In this document: piece by piece, positions 11,456 through 24,310 of the stretch | Numbering within the stretch: the stretch's first letter is position 1 | How the letters are laid out: each line of letters begins with the position of its first letter | Assembly (NCBI RefSeq): GCF_019703515.2 | Contig: NC_059374.1 | Span: forward strand, 17,119,095 to 17,183,094 | DNA length: 64,000 bases | DNA from: Myxocyprinus asiaticus | Lineage: Eukaryota > Chordata > Actinopteri > Cypriniformes > Catostomidae | Direction: 5' to 3' | The notes under the pieces: generated by a model | Database searches by the model: none | What the model saw: the letters and a program-made list of their open reading frames with translations, nothing else | What the model was told of the DNA's origin: nothing | Made by a program: the position numbers and the translations under genes

Positions 11456-12630
11456 TATACATTATTCCAAACATCTGGCCGCCAGTGTATATATATGTGT
11501 ATATAAAAGATGTTTTAGGTATTTATAGCTAAAACTGTGCAGGATGTGGTAAGGGGCCATGATACAGGAGTTGAAACATGGCTAGACAGAGCCGGCCCAT
11601 GGCATAGGCAGAATAGGCAAATGCTAGGGGCACCATCCATCTATAGGGGGTGCCCAAATAAGTGAGTGATATTGTTTTTTTTTTGTTGTTGTTTGTTTTT
11701 TTGTTTTTTGCTAATACTATTTTAATACTATTAATTCGAAATATTACAAAAAAGCGAAAAGCCCCCACAACAACATAACTACACAGCTTATATTTTCTGT
11801 TGCCCTCAGTGTCACCCCGGCCTGGTGCATCAATCGCCCCCTCGCTCTCATAGTTAGACTACCTGATTGTAGGGGATGGGCGAGTTCAGTTATCTGAAGT
11901 GACACTGTCACTGAACAAGATAAATTAGCATCAGTAGCCTTCTTCAAACATGTCAGAAAGAACAAAGCTCTTTGGTGCCCAGGGAAGAAAAATAAGAAGA
12001 GAAGAGGAACAAAAAATGGGATAAGAACAGAGGTAATGTGATATGATATTTTATCTAATTGCATAGTAGTTACCGTTGGATCAGTGTTACTACTAGCTAG
12101 CGTTGGACGATACTAGTAATATTTGCTAATTTAAATAGCTAGCTAGAATTAATGTCAGTTACTTTTACCTTAAATTCATTATGTTCACCGAAGATGTGTC
12201 TGTGAACAGTGAACCTGCCGTTAGTGAATGCTGGAAAGACTATTCAGGTGTTGTTTGGGGAATCACCTAACCTATAACATAAATAATTTTGAGAAATTTT
12301 TAAAGTAAATTAAAATGCTTTTCCTTTTTTTTTTCTTCATCCCCTTTTGTAATTAATAGTTGTAAGCCATTGCATTTTCATTATTGATTGTTATATTATT
12401 ATTATATATTATATTATTTATCATTATATGTATTATAGCAAACAGCATGCTAGAGAAATGCCCATTGAATACATGTTTTGTGCATGAATGCTAGGTGTAA
12501 TTACTCTTGCTATTCGTATTTAGGCAATAATGTGGCTTAAGTGCTATTATTGTATATCGTTTCACCATCAGCAGCTTTTTTATTAATATAATGTAAACCA
12601 TATACTCCTGTTCTCTCTTCAGATACACTT

Positions 12631-14072
12631 TTGAAATATTTGAATCCCACCCCTGCAAATCCTGGGTCACCTGCAGATACCTTCTCTACCTCAGCACAGC
12701 CCAGTGATGCAGCATCAAGTGCACCTGTCCCCTCTACCTTTGCACAGCCCAGCCATGCAGCATCAGATGCACCTGTCCCCTCTACCTTTGCACAGCCCAA
12801 CGATGCAGCATCAGGTTCACCTGTCCCCTCTACCTTTGCACAGCCCAACGATGCAGCATCAGGTGCACCTGTCCCCTCTACCTTTGCACAGCCCAGCGAT
12901 GCAGCATCATATGCACCTGTCCCCTCTACCTTTGCACAGCCCAGCAATGCAGCATCAGGTGCACCTGTCCCCTCTACCTTTGCACAGCCCAGTGATGCAG
13001 CATCAGGTGCACCTGTCCCCTCTACCTTTGCACAGCCCAACGATGCAGCATCAGGTGCACCTGTCCCCTCTACCTTTGCACAGCCCAACGATGCAGCATC
13101 AGGTGCACCTGTCCCCTCTACCTTTGCACAGCCCAGCGATGCAGCATCATATGCACCTGTCCCCTCTACCTTTGCACAGCCCAGCAATGCAGCATCAGGT
13201 GCACCTGTCCCCTCTACCTTTGCACAGCCCAGCGATGCAGCATCAGGTGCACCTGTCACCTCTACCTTTGCACAGCCCAGCGATGCAGCATCAGGTGCAC
13301 CTGTCCCCTCTACCTTAGCACAGCACAGCATCATGCATCTACAAAAAGGCTGCACCAATAGACCCTGCTGACTGGCCATCTGTTTTAAATGATAAGGTAA
13401 GAACAGAATTTGTTCTCAGAGGACCATATCAAATAAAAAAACGTTTCACGTTTCCGAAACAAAAAGACGGGAGAAGGTGTCAGCATGACTATTTTAACAC
13501 AGTCTTAGTCAATGGAGAAAAAAATCAAAAGAAGCTGGCTAATGTACTCAAAAAAGAATGATAGTTTGTACTGCTTCTGCTGCAAAATATTTTCTCAGAG
13601 AGATTTCAAATTGAATAGAGAAGGGTTAAGGGATTGGAAAAATGCAAGCCACTTGCTCAAGGCCCATGAGGATAGCCAGGAGCACAATACACACATGGCA
13701 ACATGGAAGTCATTGGATGTCCATCTCGCAAAGGGGCTAACAATAGATAAGCATGAGATGGTACTCTCTGAGGCTGAAAGAAACAGGTGGCATGAAGTTC
13801 TTACCAGATTGGTGGCAATAATTCAGTCCTTAGCCGAAAGAAACATGGCTTTAAGGGGATCCACAGACACATTAAACAAACCAGACAATGGCAGTTTTCT
13901 CAAAGAGGTGGAGCTTATGGCCAAATTTGATCCAGTAATGAAGCAGCATATTGGTAGAGTGGAAAGTGGAGCTGGCAGTCACACACTTACATGGGCAAAA
14001 GAATACAAAATGAACTGATAGACTCCATCAGTGCAAAAATACTGGATAAAATAGTGGAAGAGGACTTTTTAT
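12631..14072 (+). pseudogene. hAT transposase (ZMYM/TTF-type N-terminus), frameshifted and 3' truncated
   Basis: The first open part (12631-13371) is dominated by a 16-residue repeat. After a frame change near 13340 the sequence reads [18 protein letters not shown] and then FTFPKQKDGRRCQ. A second shift at the A-run near 13518 gives an open stretch (13512-14018) with SWLMYSKKNDSLYCFCCKIF, the TTF-type zinc finger of hAT and ZMYM-like proteins, then DWKNASHLLKAHEDSQEH. After a third frame change near 14010, IQNELIDSISAKILDKIVEE continues the family pattern and then stops matching at about 14072, so the RNase H-like catalytic core is missing. No function remains. Confidence 0.75.
12684..13328 (+). 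repeat. 48-bp minisatellite, about 13 units, coding, with 240-bp higher-order period
   Basis: The unit encodes 16 residues ([16 protein letters not shown]). About 13 units run without a stop in the plus frame; because 48 is divisible by 3, other frames also stay open. Variant units recur in the same order (SDAASY, SNAASG, SDAASG, NDAASG, NDAASG) starting near 12891 and again near 13131, so blocks of five units were duplicated. Confidence 0.95.
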
Positions 14073-14441
14073 CATAAGTTTAAATCATACTCTTATTTAT
14101 AATTCATTTTATGTTACTTGTTTGCTGCAAGAAAGGCGAGTAAGGCTGTAATGCTATATTATGAATATTTGCACTGAGGTTTCTGTATTATAGTTAGTTT
14201 TTTGTGCAATACTCTTATTTGTATTGTATTTATAATTTGTTTTATGTCACTTGTTTCTTTAATACTGTTTTTATTTTGTGGGGGGTTTTGTTTCTAAAAT
14301 AAAGAAAATCTCTAAGACATAAAAAAATTCAGTTTCTGTGTGAGTGTATGAACACAATGATCAGTGGTGGAATTGGTTGTGATGCAAGGGGCACCAGCTA
14401 AAATCTTGCCTAATGCACCAAATTGGTCAGGGCCAGCCCTG

Positions 14442-15580
14442 TGGCTAAAGCAAAGTCTCAGAAATAGACTGCCACCTACGGACTTTCTGCAACCATGCAC
14501 TAACCATCTGACGCATATTGCAAACAAAACTGGAAAACGCTTTCTTAAATTAGTAAATCCTAATCTGATTGGCTGGTTTGCTGGAACTTCCGTGAGCAAA
14601 ACCACACAGGACTTTTTAATCAGTCCACCTGGAAACAGAAGGGTGTTCACAAGGTTCTGAGTTGATACAACAAGAGTTTTTAAAGATTAACTAATCACTG
14701 GATTTGCCGAAGTTTGCCATGTTAGTGATACTGAATCTTAAAATCTTAAAATATTCAGTTTTGTTTGAAGCACATAGTAGCAAGTAAAGCAGATATCCAC
14801 AAGCATTACTGCAAATTCTGCTTTGCTTTCTTAGTTATGGTTTCTTAAGTGGCACCAGCGACACACTAGCCAATTGTTTGGATTAGTGTCTGCCAGTGGA
14901 AGGTCATTAATCCCTTGACCGAGAGGAGTCCCTTATGAGTCAATGGTCCCAACTGGAAAAGCACATCAAACATGAGAGAAAACATTTTTCAGTCACTGGG
15001 GCAGACACTTCAAGTGACCAATGAGCTTCTTTTACTGAAGAACTGACAAGACGTCAAATGCTCTGATCTAAACACTTACATCAGCGATCGCACTCAGCCA
15101 CAAATCATCACAAACACTGACTGTAATCCATGGTGATTCTGTCACCAAGCGTTTTCTAGGGTTCTCATACACTAACATATTAATAAAATAAGAAAGTGTC
15201 GACAGAACAGTCTGTTTTTATTGAACATAAATCCTTTACTCACTGAAAGCTGCATTTGGACATTCTGTATGCTTTCTATGGCAAGGGATCCCAAAGGGGT
15301 AAATACACAATCACACACATCCACAGGGTAAAGATACTCCACGAATAGCATTGAAAATCACTCTTTTGCAATTGTTTATGTTCACGCTGTACTTCTGTTG
15401 CTTTTTCGGCAAGCTCCATGTAACAGTGAGAGAGAGATTTGTTTTAAATAGCAAAAAAATCTGTATCATCCTCCCATGACAGTAAAGGTCACTCCCTCTT
15501 ATCTGTGACCTGCCCCTTTAAGTTCATTTGGAACTTCTTCGAAACTAAGTTCTGGAGTTGCTGTTCATAACTCTACAGCT
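14442..15580. other. upstream flank of CLCA copy B, candidate promoter
   Basis: No gene or recognised transposon. A TATA-like TTTTAAATAGC lies at about 15442-15452, some 130 bp before the start codon, and a GA run lies nearby. Promoter assignment is by position only. Confidence 0.35.
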
Positions 15581-18500
15581 ATGGATGCAAGAGCTCTGTT
15601 TCTCTTAGTATGGATGTTACTGTCGTCCACCTCCACTGGAATCAAACTAGATGGGAATGGATACGTTGATATTGTCATTGCAATCAGTTCAGCAGTACCA
15701 GAGGACAAGACACTCATTGATAAAATAAAGGTAAATATGCTGGTTTGTGTTTGATATTGAATCAGAAGAGAGCAAATTAAAGCATGATTATTTATTGGCT
15801 GTCATAAAAATATACTGTATATACATATATTCACAGTTTCTCTCTTTTTATCTTTTAACTCTCATTCTGACAGGACATGGTTACCGAAGGTTCGGAATAT
15901 CTTTTTCAAGCATTGGATAAAAAAGTCTATTTCAAGGAAGCTACAATACTTGTTCCTCCCCAATGGAATAGTAAGGATTATAGCAAATCGAGAACAGAAT
16001 CCTATGAAAAGGTACAGAGCATAATGCCACTATACAAATTAATTTATATATATAAAATTTCATTCACATATTATGTTGCTCGCATTATTTTTATGTAAAA
16101 CGCAGGCCAAAATAAGAATTGATAAACAGAATCCTGCATATGGTGATGATCCCTACACTAATCAGTATGGAGAATGTGGATCTGAAAGTCAGTACATTCA
16201 TTTCACTCCAAACTTCCTCATAAATGACAAATTCATTCAGCCTTATGGGTCAAGAGGTAAATTTCACTATTCTTACTTGAATATAACCACTAATTCTAAA
16301 ATATAAGAGGTTATTGTTATTGTTATTATAGTTATATGTTCGAGAAGAGACAGAAAATAGAGTGTGATATCTGTGATTTTGTGTTACTGTATACAGTATG
16401 TTAGTATTTACACTGGGGTGCACATAGTATCTGCCACTACTTACACTTAGTGCAAATGCAGTAGCTTCTGCCTTTTTTCAATAATATATCAAATGAGTTT
16501 TGTAAAGTATAAACATTTTAATGTTTGCAGGAAGGGTCTTGGTGCATGAATGGGCTCATTTGAGATGGGGTGTGTATGATGAATACAGTGAAGAAAATCC
16601 ATTCTACCATTTTTATAGCCACTATGAAGCTACAAGGTTGTAAATTACAAATTCAACTAATTTAAAATTAACAAAAATTAAGAACTATTAATGTAAAATA
16701 AATCATGCTCTAAAAATCTCCTTGGAAATTATTACCACCGTTGCTTTCCTCCTTATATTTAGGTGTAGCAAAAACATTGCAGGCCAGTTTAAGGAGATCA
16801 TTGCAGGATCCCCTCAAAAGTGCAGCATTGATCCACAAACTCGACTACCTACAAAGGGGTGCCAGTTTTTTCCTAACGAAAAGCAAAACACAAATAGCTC
16901 CATAATGTTTTTACCAAGTCTGAAATCTGTAAGTAGATTGTACAAATTTCCTCTCTCACAATACCTTTGAGGTATATGTAATAGAGCATAAAATGTATCT
17001 TCATACTATCTGGATGGTGAAATGAAATCTGTTAACAGACATACGGTAACTAATCATGTGTTGACAACAGATTTGATTCCTGGTTAAGGTGTTTGACAAC
17101 ATTTGAAACTGATATTAAACAGAAATATTTGGTTTCAGGTGAATGCATTTTGTAGAGAACAGGAGCACAATAGTGTTGCCCCAAACATGCAAAATAAAAA
17201 ATGTAGCAACAAAGCGACATGGACAGTAATATTTGAGGATTCTGTGGACAGCGGCGCCCTTCATTCTCTAAAACCCCTGCAATCCCCTCCACCAGCACCA
17301 TCTTTCAAAGTTGTGCAGAGAAAGCATCGGGTTGTTTGTCTTGTGCTTGATGTCTCAGGAAGCATGCAAGTATGCAAAAACATGCATTAACTTGTCAACA
17401 AGGATGCCTTAATGATTTTCTATTTTATACATTGTATACCTATGCTCTGAAATGAGTTTGTTCCCAAGGACGCATTCAATTTATATTGATAGCTTTTTTT
17501 CTTCCATTTTCAAGGGCTCTAGAATTCTTCGACAGCAGCAAGCTGCCACACATTTCCTCCGGCACATCATTGAGGATCAAGCCAATGTGGGAATTGTGAC
17601 CTTTAGTGATAATGCTTATACTCTTAGCAGCTTGACTGTTATTGACAGTGAGACAACAAGAGAGAAGCTCATTAAAAATTTGCCAAGTACTGCAAAAGGT
17701 GGCACATACATCTGTAAAGGCCTCAATGAAGGTTTAAAGGTGCCACTTTAATTGTTCAAGTGTTGTTAAGTTCTATGTTTGTGATGTGTAAATTACATAC
17801 ACTGATGAGCCAAAACATTATGACCACCTGCATAATATGCTTTTGGAGATCTGGGGAATTTGGAGGCCAGGGCAACACCTTGAACTCTTCATCATGTTCC
17901 TCAAACCATTCCCAAACAATGTGTGCAGTGTGACATGGCGTATTATCCTGCTGAAAGAGGCCACTGCCATCAGAGAATACCATTGCCATGAAGGGGTGTA
18001 CCTGGTCTGCAACGACGTTTAGGTAGATGGCACGTGTTAAATTGACATCCACATGAATGGCCGGACCCATGGTTTCCAAGCAGAACATTGCCTAGAGCAT
18101 CTCACTCCCTCCACTAGCTTGTTGTCTTCCCACAGTGCATCCCGGTGCCATCACTTCCCCAGGTAAACGGCGCACACGTACACGGCCGTCCATGTGATAT
18201 AAAAGAAAATGGGACTCATCAGACCAGGTGACCTTCTTCCACTGCTTCAAGGACCAGTTATGACACTTGCGTTCCCATTGTAGGCGCTTTCGATGGTGGA
18301 CAAGTGTCATCATGGGCACTCTGACCAGTTTGCGGATACGCAGCCCCATATGCACCAGGGTGAGATGCACATCGATGATCCTTGGGCTCCCAACACACTG
18401 TCACTAGTTTGTCACTCCTCGGACCACTGTCAGTTTCAGAGATGCTCTGACCCAGTCATCTGGCCATAACAATTTGGCCCTTGTCGCTCCGGTCTTTACT

Positions 18501-21500
18501 CCTGCCCATTTCTCCTGCCCATTTCTCCTGCATTCAACATGTTGACTATGAGAACTGATTGTTCCTTTACCATCTAATCTACCCAGACCTTGACATGTGG
18601 CCTTGTTAGGAGATGATCAATGTTATTCGCTTCGCCTGTGAGAGGTCATAATGTTTTGGCTCATCAGTATATACTGTATGTTCTGTGCCAATGCTCTTTA
18701 TTTCTCTTTAAATATGTTAGGTACTTAAAGAAGACAATGGGAATGTAGTAGGAGATGAAATAATTTTTCTGACAGATGGTGAGGCGTCAGACAACATTAA
18801 TGATTGTGTTCCGTCTGCAATACAAAGTGGTGCCATCATACATACAATAGCATTTGGTAACAAGGCAGACAAGGCACTAAGGGTAATGGCAGATAGTACT
18901 GGTAAGTAGCATACGCATGATTGACTTATCTACAAGCCTCTGAATAAATCATATTATACCCCTGCAGGCTGAACATCAGATGCATATTTCTCCAATGTTC
19001 TGTGTTGGAATTAGGGGGGAAATTTATCATAGCCAGTGATGATCTTATTTCTAATCAGCTAGTGGATGCCTTTTCTTCACTAACCATACCAACTGGAGAT
19101 TACACAAAAGAACCAGTTCAGGTTTGGCAAGTGGTTGCTCATAATACATTATATTACTTTGAGTGTGTCACCAATATTACAGTAGGAGTATTTTACAGTA
19201 ATTGTCATTATCATGACTCCCTTGCAGCTAGAGAGCATTGGAATACAAACAGCTGGCTGGTTTAATGGAACAATATCTGTGGATCAGACTGTTGGTACCA
19301 AAACCAGCTTTACAATAATCTATGAAAAAAGTTTACCTACTGCTTATGTGCAGTCACCAAGTGGTATAATCTACAATCAAATACAGATGTTTCAAGATGG
19401 TCTGGCAAAGACTTTAACTTTAAAAGTTACAGGAACTGCAGAGGTATGACAATTTTTACAAGATTTCATGAACTGGGTATACTGTAAGTTACAGTGTTCA
19501 GCATTAACCAATGAAAAAGTGATGCTATTGACTTAAGTACATTTTTCAGTAGGCTAACAGAAGTTCAGCTATTTTCTACATGAAGTAGCTTTACTAGTTA
19601 CAGGCTAATTCATTCTTCATTCTTGTACTTCAGATTTTGCTTAATTCAGAATTCAATATATATATTTATGTTATATAAGGGGTGTCAACAGACTTGGGCT
19701 GAGGTTGTAGCCCTTGATCTTTTCTTGTTAGCCATGAATGTTTTAGCGGCTCAAGGATAAAGAAAGTAAATTAACTATTGTTACGATTATTTATAGCAGT
19801 GGTTTCTAAACTGAGTGCTGCGACACTCAATGTCAAAAATAAACTTTTGTTTCTTTCTACATTAACGGTAGTATCAAGTACCGACTCAATTCCATACCCA
19901 TGCTTTTGACCAGCCAGCTGCTTTCAAACACACGAGTATGTCTGCACATGCTGTAAAGACCACTCGTGTCTCGTGGTGAATGCGGCTACGCTCATGAACT
20001 GTTAAACAGAAAGTGTGAGTGTAAACAGACAAAAGTTTGGATCTTTGCTGTCTGTTTAATAATGTTCACAATTTTTAAAAGGAAGTAAAGTGGTCTCCAA
20101 TTGCAACCAAACAATCCACAATATTTAGTTACATGAACTTTAGCTTATTTTCTGAATATTTTTTTTTTTATTGCAGCCGATTTAGTTGATCTAAATTCAT
20201 AAAAAAGTTACATAAATGACTATGAAATGCAGTATATTTTTAGTTTTTTTAGCATTTAGTGTGTATAATTCTTTTTGCCAGAATTATGCAACTCTGGTGT
20301 AAAAATTATAAATTACATCAATGGACTGTTTTATATTTTAAAGGGTATTGCCCTCTTAAGTATCTTCAATGTAGTTAGCTACTGCATATTTTATTAGTAT
20401 CTTAGTGTAGTAGTAACTTTTTAGGGTAGCATGGCTGAGGAGGATATTTAGAAATATATAAAACTAAAACATTGTGTCACGCAGCAATTTTATTGATTAG
20501 CTTTTTCTATCTTGTTTTCGATAGCCTGGAGACTGGAAGTACAGTATTTTAAGTGGAACACTTCAGTCTTTGACTATAACAGTATCAAGTCATGCAGCTC
20601 GTGCTGATGTTCCCCCGGTCATTGTCAAAGCCCACATGAACCAGCAGTTCAGCGACGGCAGTAAACCCATGATAGTTTTTGCTGAGGTTAGTCAGAATTA
20701 CAGGCCTGTAATAAATGCGGAAGTGTGGGCGACACTGGAGTCTGAATCTGGGACCACACAAACATTACAACTCCTGGATAATGGAGCAGGTAAATTACCT
20801 ATAAATTAGGGATGTCCCGATACCACGCTCATGTACTAGTACTCATACTCTTAAAAATGCTCCGATACCAAAAAACGATACCATCTGACGTACGAATGTC
20901 ATTACGCAAGGCTGTAGATTTGCCTTGAACATTGGGGGCATTTACATGTTTCCACTGATTATGGTATAAATAATGGGGGGTTGTACTTGCTTGATTTGAT
21001 TATTAGGGGGGTTACCTCCCCACATGCCCCCCCCCCCCCAGAATCTACACCCCTGTCATTATGCAAACATTCAGCGCACAAATTAAAATCACTTTATGTC
21101 CAAGGGAGATTATTTTTCCACAGAAGCTGCAATTTAATGATATAAATATATAGTGCATGAGCGGCATGGTGTGAATGTATGGAGACAGTGTTGTGCAATG
21201 CCAGCTGCTTGTACCTTTTAATCCTCCATTGCTAATACAGGGAACACTGTCTTGTGCATTGAGCACTCTGTTTGAAGCAGATGACAGCAAACAGAGTGCA
21301 AATTCTCTTCGTAGTGTGAGGCGCAAACAGAGTACATACTTATTTAATTAAGTAGCAGCCTTTACAGTGTAATAATCACTTTTAGTCATGTAGCGACCTG
21401 CTTTTCTGGAGTGGGAAGCTCGTCATGATGTCAGAGCAACTTGGTCTTAACAACACAGAAACACTTCAAAATAAAAGCTCCGCCAAAATTAAAGCTCAAT

Positions 21501-23195
21501 TTAAATAAAAAAAAAATGAAAGAAAGAAAGAAAAAACATATGCCTGAAATTTAATATTCACTTTTATACTACTACTACAACAACTAATAATAATAATAAT
21601 AATAATAATAAATCAATAGTAATTGTATTATATTTAGGCAATATCTTAAATCTGTGATGCTCTGTAGTGCAGCACTTTATTTGGTAAAATATAACTCCAA
21701 TGTATTTTAGATTGTGCGGTGAGGTTCTGAATAAAAGCACTTTATTTGACAAAAATAATACAATATAATGTTGAACATTAATTTTTAAACATTAATTGAT
21801 TAATGTTTTAATGAATTTATTTATTTAAACACCATTTTGATGATAAAATTTAAATAAACTGTTGATATGTAGTAAAAAAAAAAAAAAAAAATACAGGTAT
21901 CGGACCCGGTATTGGCGAGTACCAAAAAAAAAAAAAAGTAACAGTACTCGTATTTGTTCTAAAATAAAATGGTATTGGGACATCCCTACTATAAATCCAT
22001 ATTCAAGTGTGCACTTCGTTTCATATAAATGTAAACAAATAAACTGTATGCAACTTTATCTCCAAACTGTGCCTAAATCAATTAAGGATGTATTTTTTAC
22101 AGGAGCTGATGCTTTCAAAGGTGATGGTGTCTATTCCAGATATTTCACAAAGTTACAAAACGGAAGAAGCAGCTTGAAAGTAAGGGTGATGGATCAAGAT
22201 GGGCAAGCCAAATTTTCTCAGAAAAAAAAGGGTGGTGCCCTATACGTACCTGGATATGAAGTGAATGGTAAACCATGACATCAAGACTCATATCTTAAAG
22301 CAAACTGATTAAACATTAACATTAAATTGAAAACCAGCAACTTGGAGACAAACTAGAAAGAAGTTACTTTCGGACATGTAGAAAATGTTTGTATGCTTGT
22401 TGGGCAAGTTGTTTCCTTTTAAAATCACCGACAAAATCATGCAGCTTTTGACGTCCACTCTATTTTCAGGTGTAGTGAAGCTGAACCCTCCAAAGCCTCC
22501 AGTTACTGAGCAGCTTACTTTTGTAGGACGATTTACCAGAACAGCCACTGGAGAGAGTTTTGAAGTGTCTATTAAAGGAACTCTTCCAAATTTTCCTCCA
22601 AACAAAATCACAGATTTAAGTGCTGAATTTCAAAAGGACACTGTGCTTCTCACCTGGACGGCTCCTGGTGCAGACCTTGACCAGGGGACAGGTAAAACAT
22701 TAAATCTGACTATACAGTATACCAATATTTGAGATGCAATGTTACAAATAATGCAACCTTTATTGTCTTGTTTCTACATTGTTGCAGTAACACAATGTGT
22801 TTATTTTCTGTTAAGCTAATTCCTATGAGATCAGGTGGAGTGATGGCTTTGAGATGCTTCGATTCAACTTCAGCAACGCTCATCTAATCAACACATCCGC
22901 AGTCTCACCCCAGAATGCTGGATCAACTGAACAGCATTCATTCATACTCAATATCACATTCCAAAATGACACTACACTTTTCTTTGCTATTCGATCTAAC
23001 GACAAAGAAGCAGCAAAATCTGAAATATCCAACATTGCTCAAGCATCAAAATTCCACTCAAAGCCCCCAGAAACGGCAAATCCATTCCTAATCTGGATGG
23101 TTATTGCAGTTTCTGTTAGTTTGGCAATAGTGATTATTGTTATTGTTGCTTTAACTACATGGGCAGTGAGGCAAAGAAAACCTGCTGATTCTTAA
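15581..23195 (+). CDS. clca: CLCA family calcium-activated chloride channel regulator (copy B), complete
   Basis: Fourteen exons: 15581-15730, 15874-16011, 16106-16256, 16531-16636, 16763-16928, 17139-17369, 17515-17739, 18721-18901, 19015-19121, 19228-19443, 20525-20789, 22103-22267, 22470-22691, 22816-23195. Phases join cleanly to 900 residues, the usual length for CLCA. A signal peptide (about residues 1-22) is followed by the CLCA N-domain with the zinc-protease motif HEWAH (H152, E153, H156). A VWA domain has the MIDAS DVSGS (308-312), with GGTYI and LTDGE further on. Then come the [15 protein letters not shown] block, a fibronectin-like region, one membrane segment (about 868-890) and a short basic tail. 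Family members are secreted, self-cleaved and tune calcium-activated chloride currents. The membrane anchor suggests a surface or shed form. Introns 7 and 11 carry transposons. Orthology to a particular CLCA number is not resolved. Confidence 0.93.
17800..18669 (-). mobile_element. Tc1-like transposon in CLCA copy B intron 7
   Basis: Terminal inverted repeats ACTGATGAGCCAAAACATTA at 17801 and the reverse complement ending at about 18668 (GGCTCATCAGT). It interrupts the intron between exons ending at 17739 and starting at 18721, just 52 bp before the next exon, without touching a splice site. Confidence 0.85.
17830..18370 (-). pseudogene. Tc1-like transposase remnant
   Basis: The minus strand shows [13 protein letters not shown] with the first catalytic Asp (18370-18092), then in another frame [15 protein letters not shown] with the second Asp and [10 protein letters not shown] (18088-17850). 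The tail around the final catalytic acidic residue and the N-terminal helix-turn-helix are lost or scrambled. Inactive. Confidence 0.75.
20807..21988. mobile_element. non-autonomous hAT-like element in CLCA copy B intron 11
   Basis: The ends TAGGGATGTCCCGATACCA and, reversed, TAGGGATGTCCCAATACCA form a 19-bp inverted repeat with one mismatch. The 8-bp word CTATAAAT flanks both sides (20799-20806 and 21989-21996), a perfect target duplication. No transposase is seen. The left end lies 17 bp after the donor site of exon 11. Confidence 0.9.
20908..21054. mobile_element. small element nested in the hAT-like element
   Basis: A 147-bp insert flanked by GTCATTACGC (20898-20907) and GTCATTATGC (21055-21064). 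The ends share an inverted GTAGATT word. It contains runs of G and C (21005-21039). The near-repeat flanks suggest a target duplication with one CpG decay. Confidence 0.6.
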
Positions 23196-23603
23196 ACTAT
23201 CTGATATTAACATCTGATACAAACAAATCTAGAAAATTAATCATTCTGCCACTTCTTTGAAAATCTGAAAAACGGTTTTGTTACTTTTGAAGATTTATTA
23301 TAAGCTTGGCTTCTTTATCTATTATGAAGTGAATTTTAAATACAAATTATATACATTTTAATACAATTTCAGTTAAGTTAAACTGAGTATAAATGTGTAA
23401 AATGTATGCTTGTTCATCTAAACAAAGTCCATAACCATTTGTCAAACCTGAAAAAATAACATTTGGACCCTCTTGATATTAGCTGTCATTAGCTACAATT
23501 TACTTAAGCATTTCATACAATGTACTTATTATGCACATACGTATTGTTGTATTGTACTTACATTTACAGTACCTACATTTAATTACATCTGTAGTAACAC
23601 TGT

Positions 23604-23662
23604 TAACCCTACACCTAACCCTAAACCTAACCCAAATCTAAACCCTAACCTTAAACCTATCA
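23604..23662. repeat. degenerate CCTAAC short tandem repeat
   Basis: CCCTACACCTAACCCTAAAC and related words repeat about nine times. It is interstitial and surrounded by ordinary AT-rich sequence, so it is probably part of a fish repeat rather than a telomere. Confidence 0.8.
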
Positions 23663-24109
23663 GTAGCAGCAAATGTGAACCTTGTGAGAATTTTGCAGAA
23701 CAACATGTAGTTACACACTAAATACATTGTATTGTATGTATTTTAATGTTAGTGCATAGTAGTTAAAAACACCTAATATAAAGTGTGACCAAACATTGTG
23801 CATTCTTTTCAAGCCAGCAAACGTTTTGCATCCAAATCTGATTCCTACCTTCTTTATGACACATAAGTTTGTTGATTCCAAATACAATAGCATTATTTGG
23901 TTCACCTTTCAAGATTTAAATCAGTAAATAAATCCATTCTCATCCATATTCAACACAGTGTCTCTTGTGATGATTGCATTCTTCTTCAATGCATTTTGGA
24001 TGCGGTTTCTATAATTAGTTGGAAATTAATGCATTTCAATGTGTTGCACAGTCAATAATCTGTTTTTATATTTATGTACTTAGTTAGAATGAATTCACCT
24101 GTATTCGTA

Positions 24110-24310
24110 AGTTTTGAACTTCATTTTTCTTACCATAAAGTGTGAGCCACATTCAACTTAATGACAAGTAATGTTTGATGTTGTTGAGCCATAGTTGCTC
24201 AATAAAAGTTTATGAAAGGTTGTGAGGGTTAAGCCATTAAGTGCGTATCACTTACCATGTTGTGTTTACTTGTCTTGCAACATATTAACACTGCCATAAG
24301 AATCATTGCT
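24110..24310. repeat. local repeat, copy 1
   Basis: Shares an ordered set of words with 25775-25925: AAGT(A/C)ATGTTTGATGT, GTTGAGC(C/T)ATAGTT, CTCAA, GGTTAAGC, TATCAC, and CTTGCAACAT. The copies are diverged (my eye estimate is about 75 percent). Family unknown. Confidence 0.6.

Larger units (their letters stand above)
11587..14441 (+). mobile_element. hAT transposon, decayed, with 8-bp target duplication
   Basis: The ends are CAGAGCCGGCCC at 11587 and, reversed, CAGGGCTGGCCC at 14441, a hAT-type terminal inverted repeat. The flanks are TGGCTAGA (11579-11586) and TGGCTAAA (14442-14449), an 8-bp target-site duplication with one change, as expected for hAT. The inside encodes a TTF/ZMYM-like zinc finger and part of a hAT transposase, plus a 48-bp coding minisatellite. 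The 3' part of the transposase is deleted. Confidence 0.85.

Noticed and set aside
12537..13379. A 280-residue minus-strand frame and two further plus-strand frames over the 48-bp array
   Set aside because: The unit length is a multiple of three, so every frame without a stop in one unit stays open. These are shadows of the repeat.
13512..14018. Host zinc-finger MYM-type gene
   Set aside because: It lies within hAT ends with an 8-bp target duplication and has frameshifts, so it is a transposase remnant.
20908..21054. G-rich and C-rich runs as a quadruplex control element of the CLCA gene
   Set aside because: They lie in a small nested insertion within an intronic transposon; no evidence for a regulatory role.
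23604..23662. Telomere or telomere fusion
   Set aside because: The CCTAAC words are few and degenerate and lie inside ordinary intergenic sequence.
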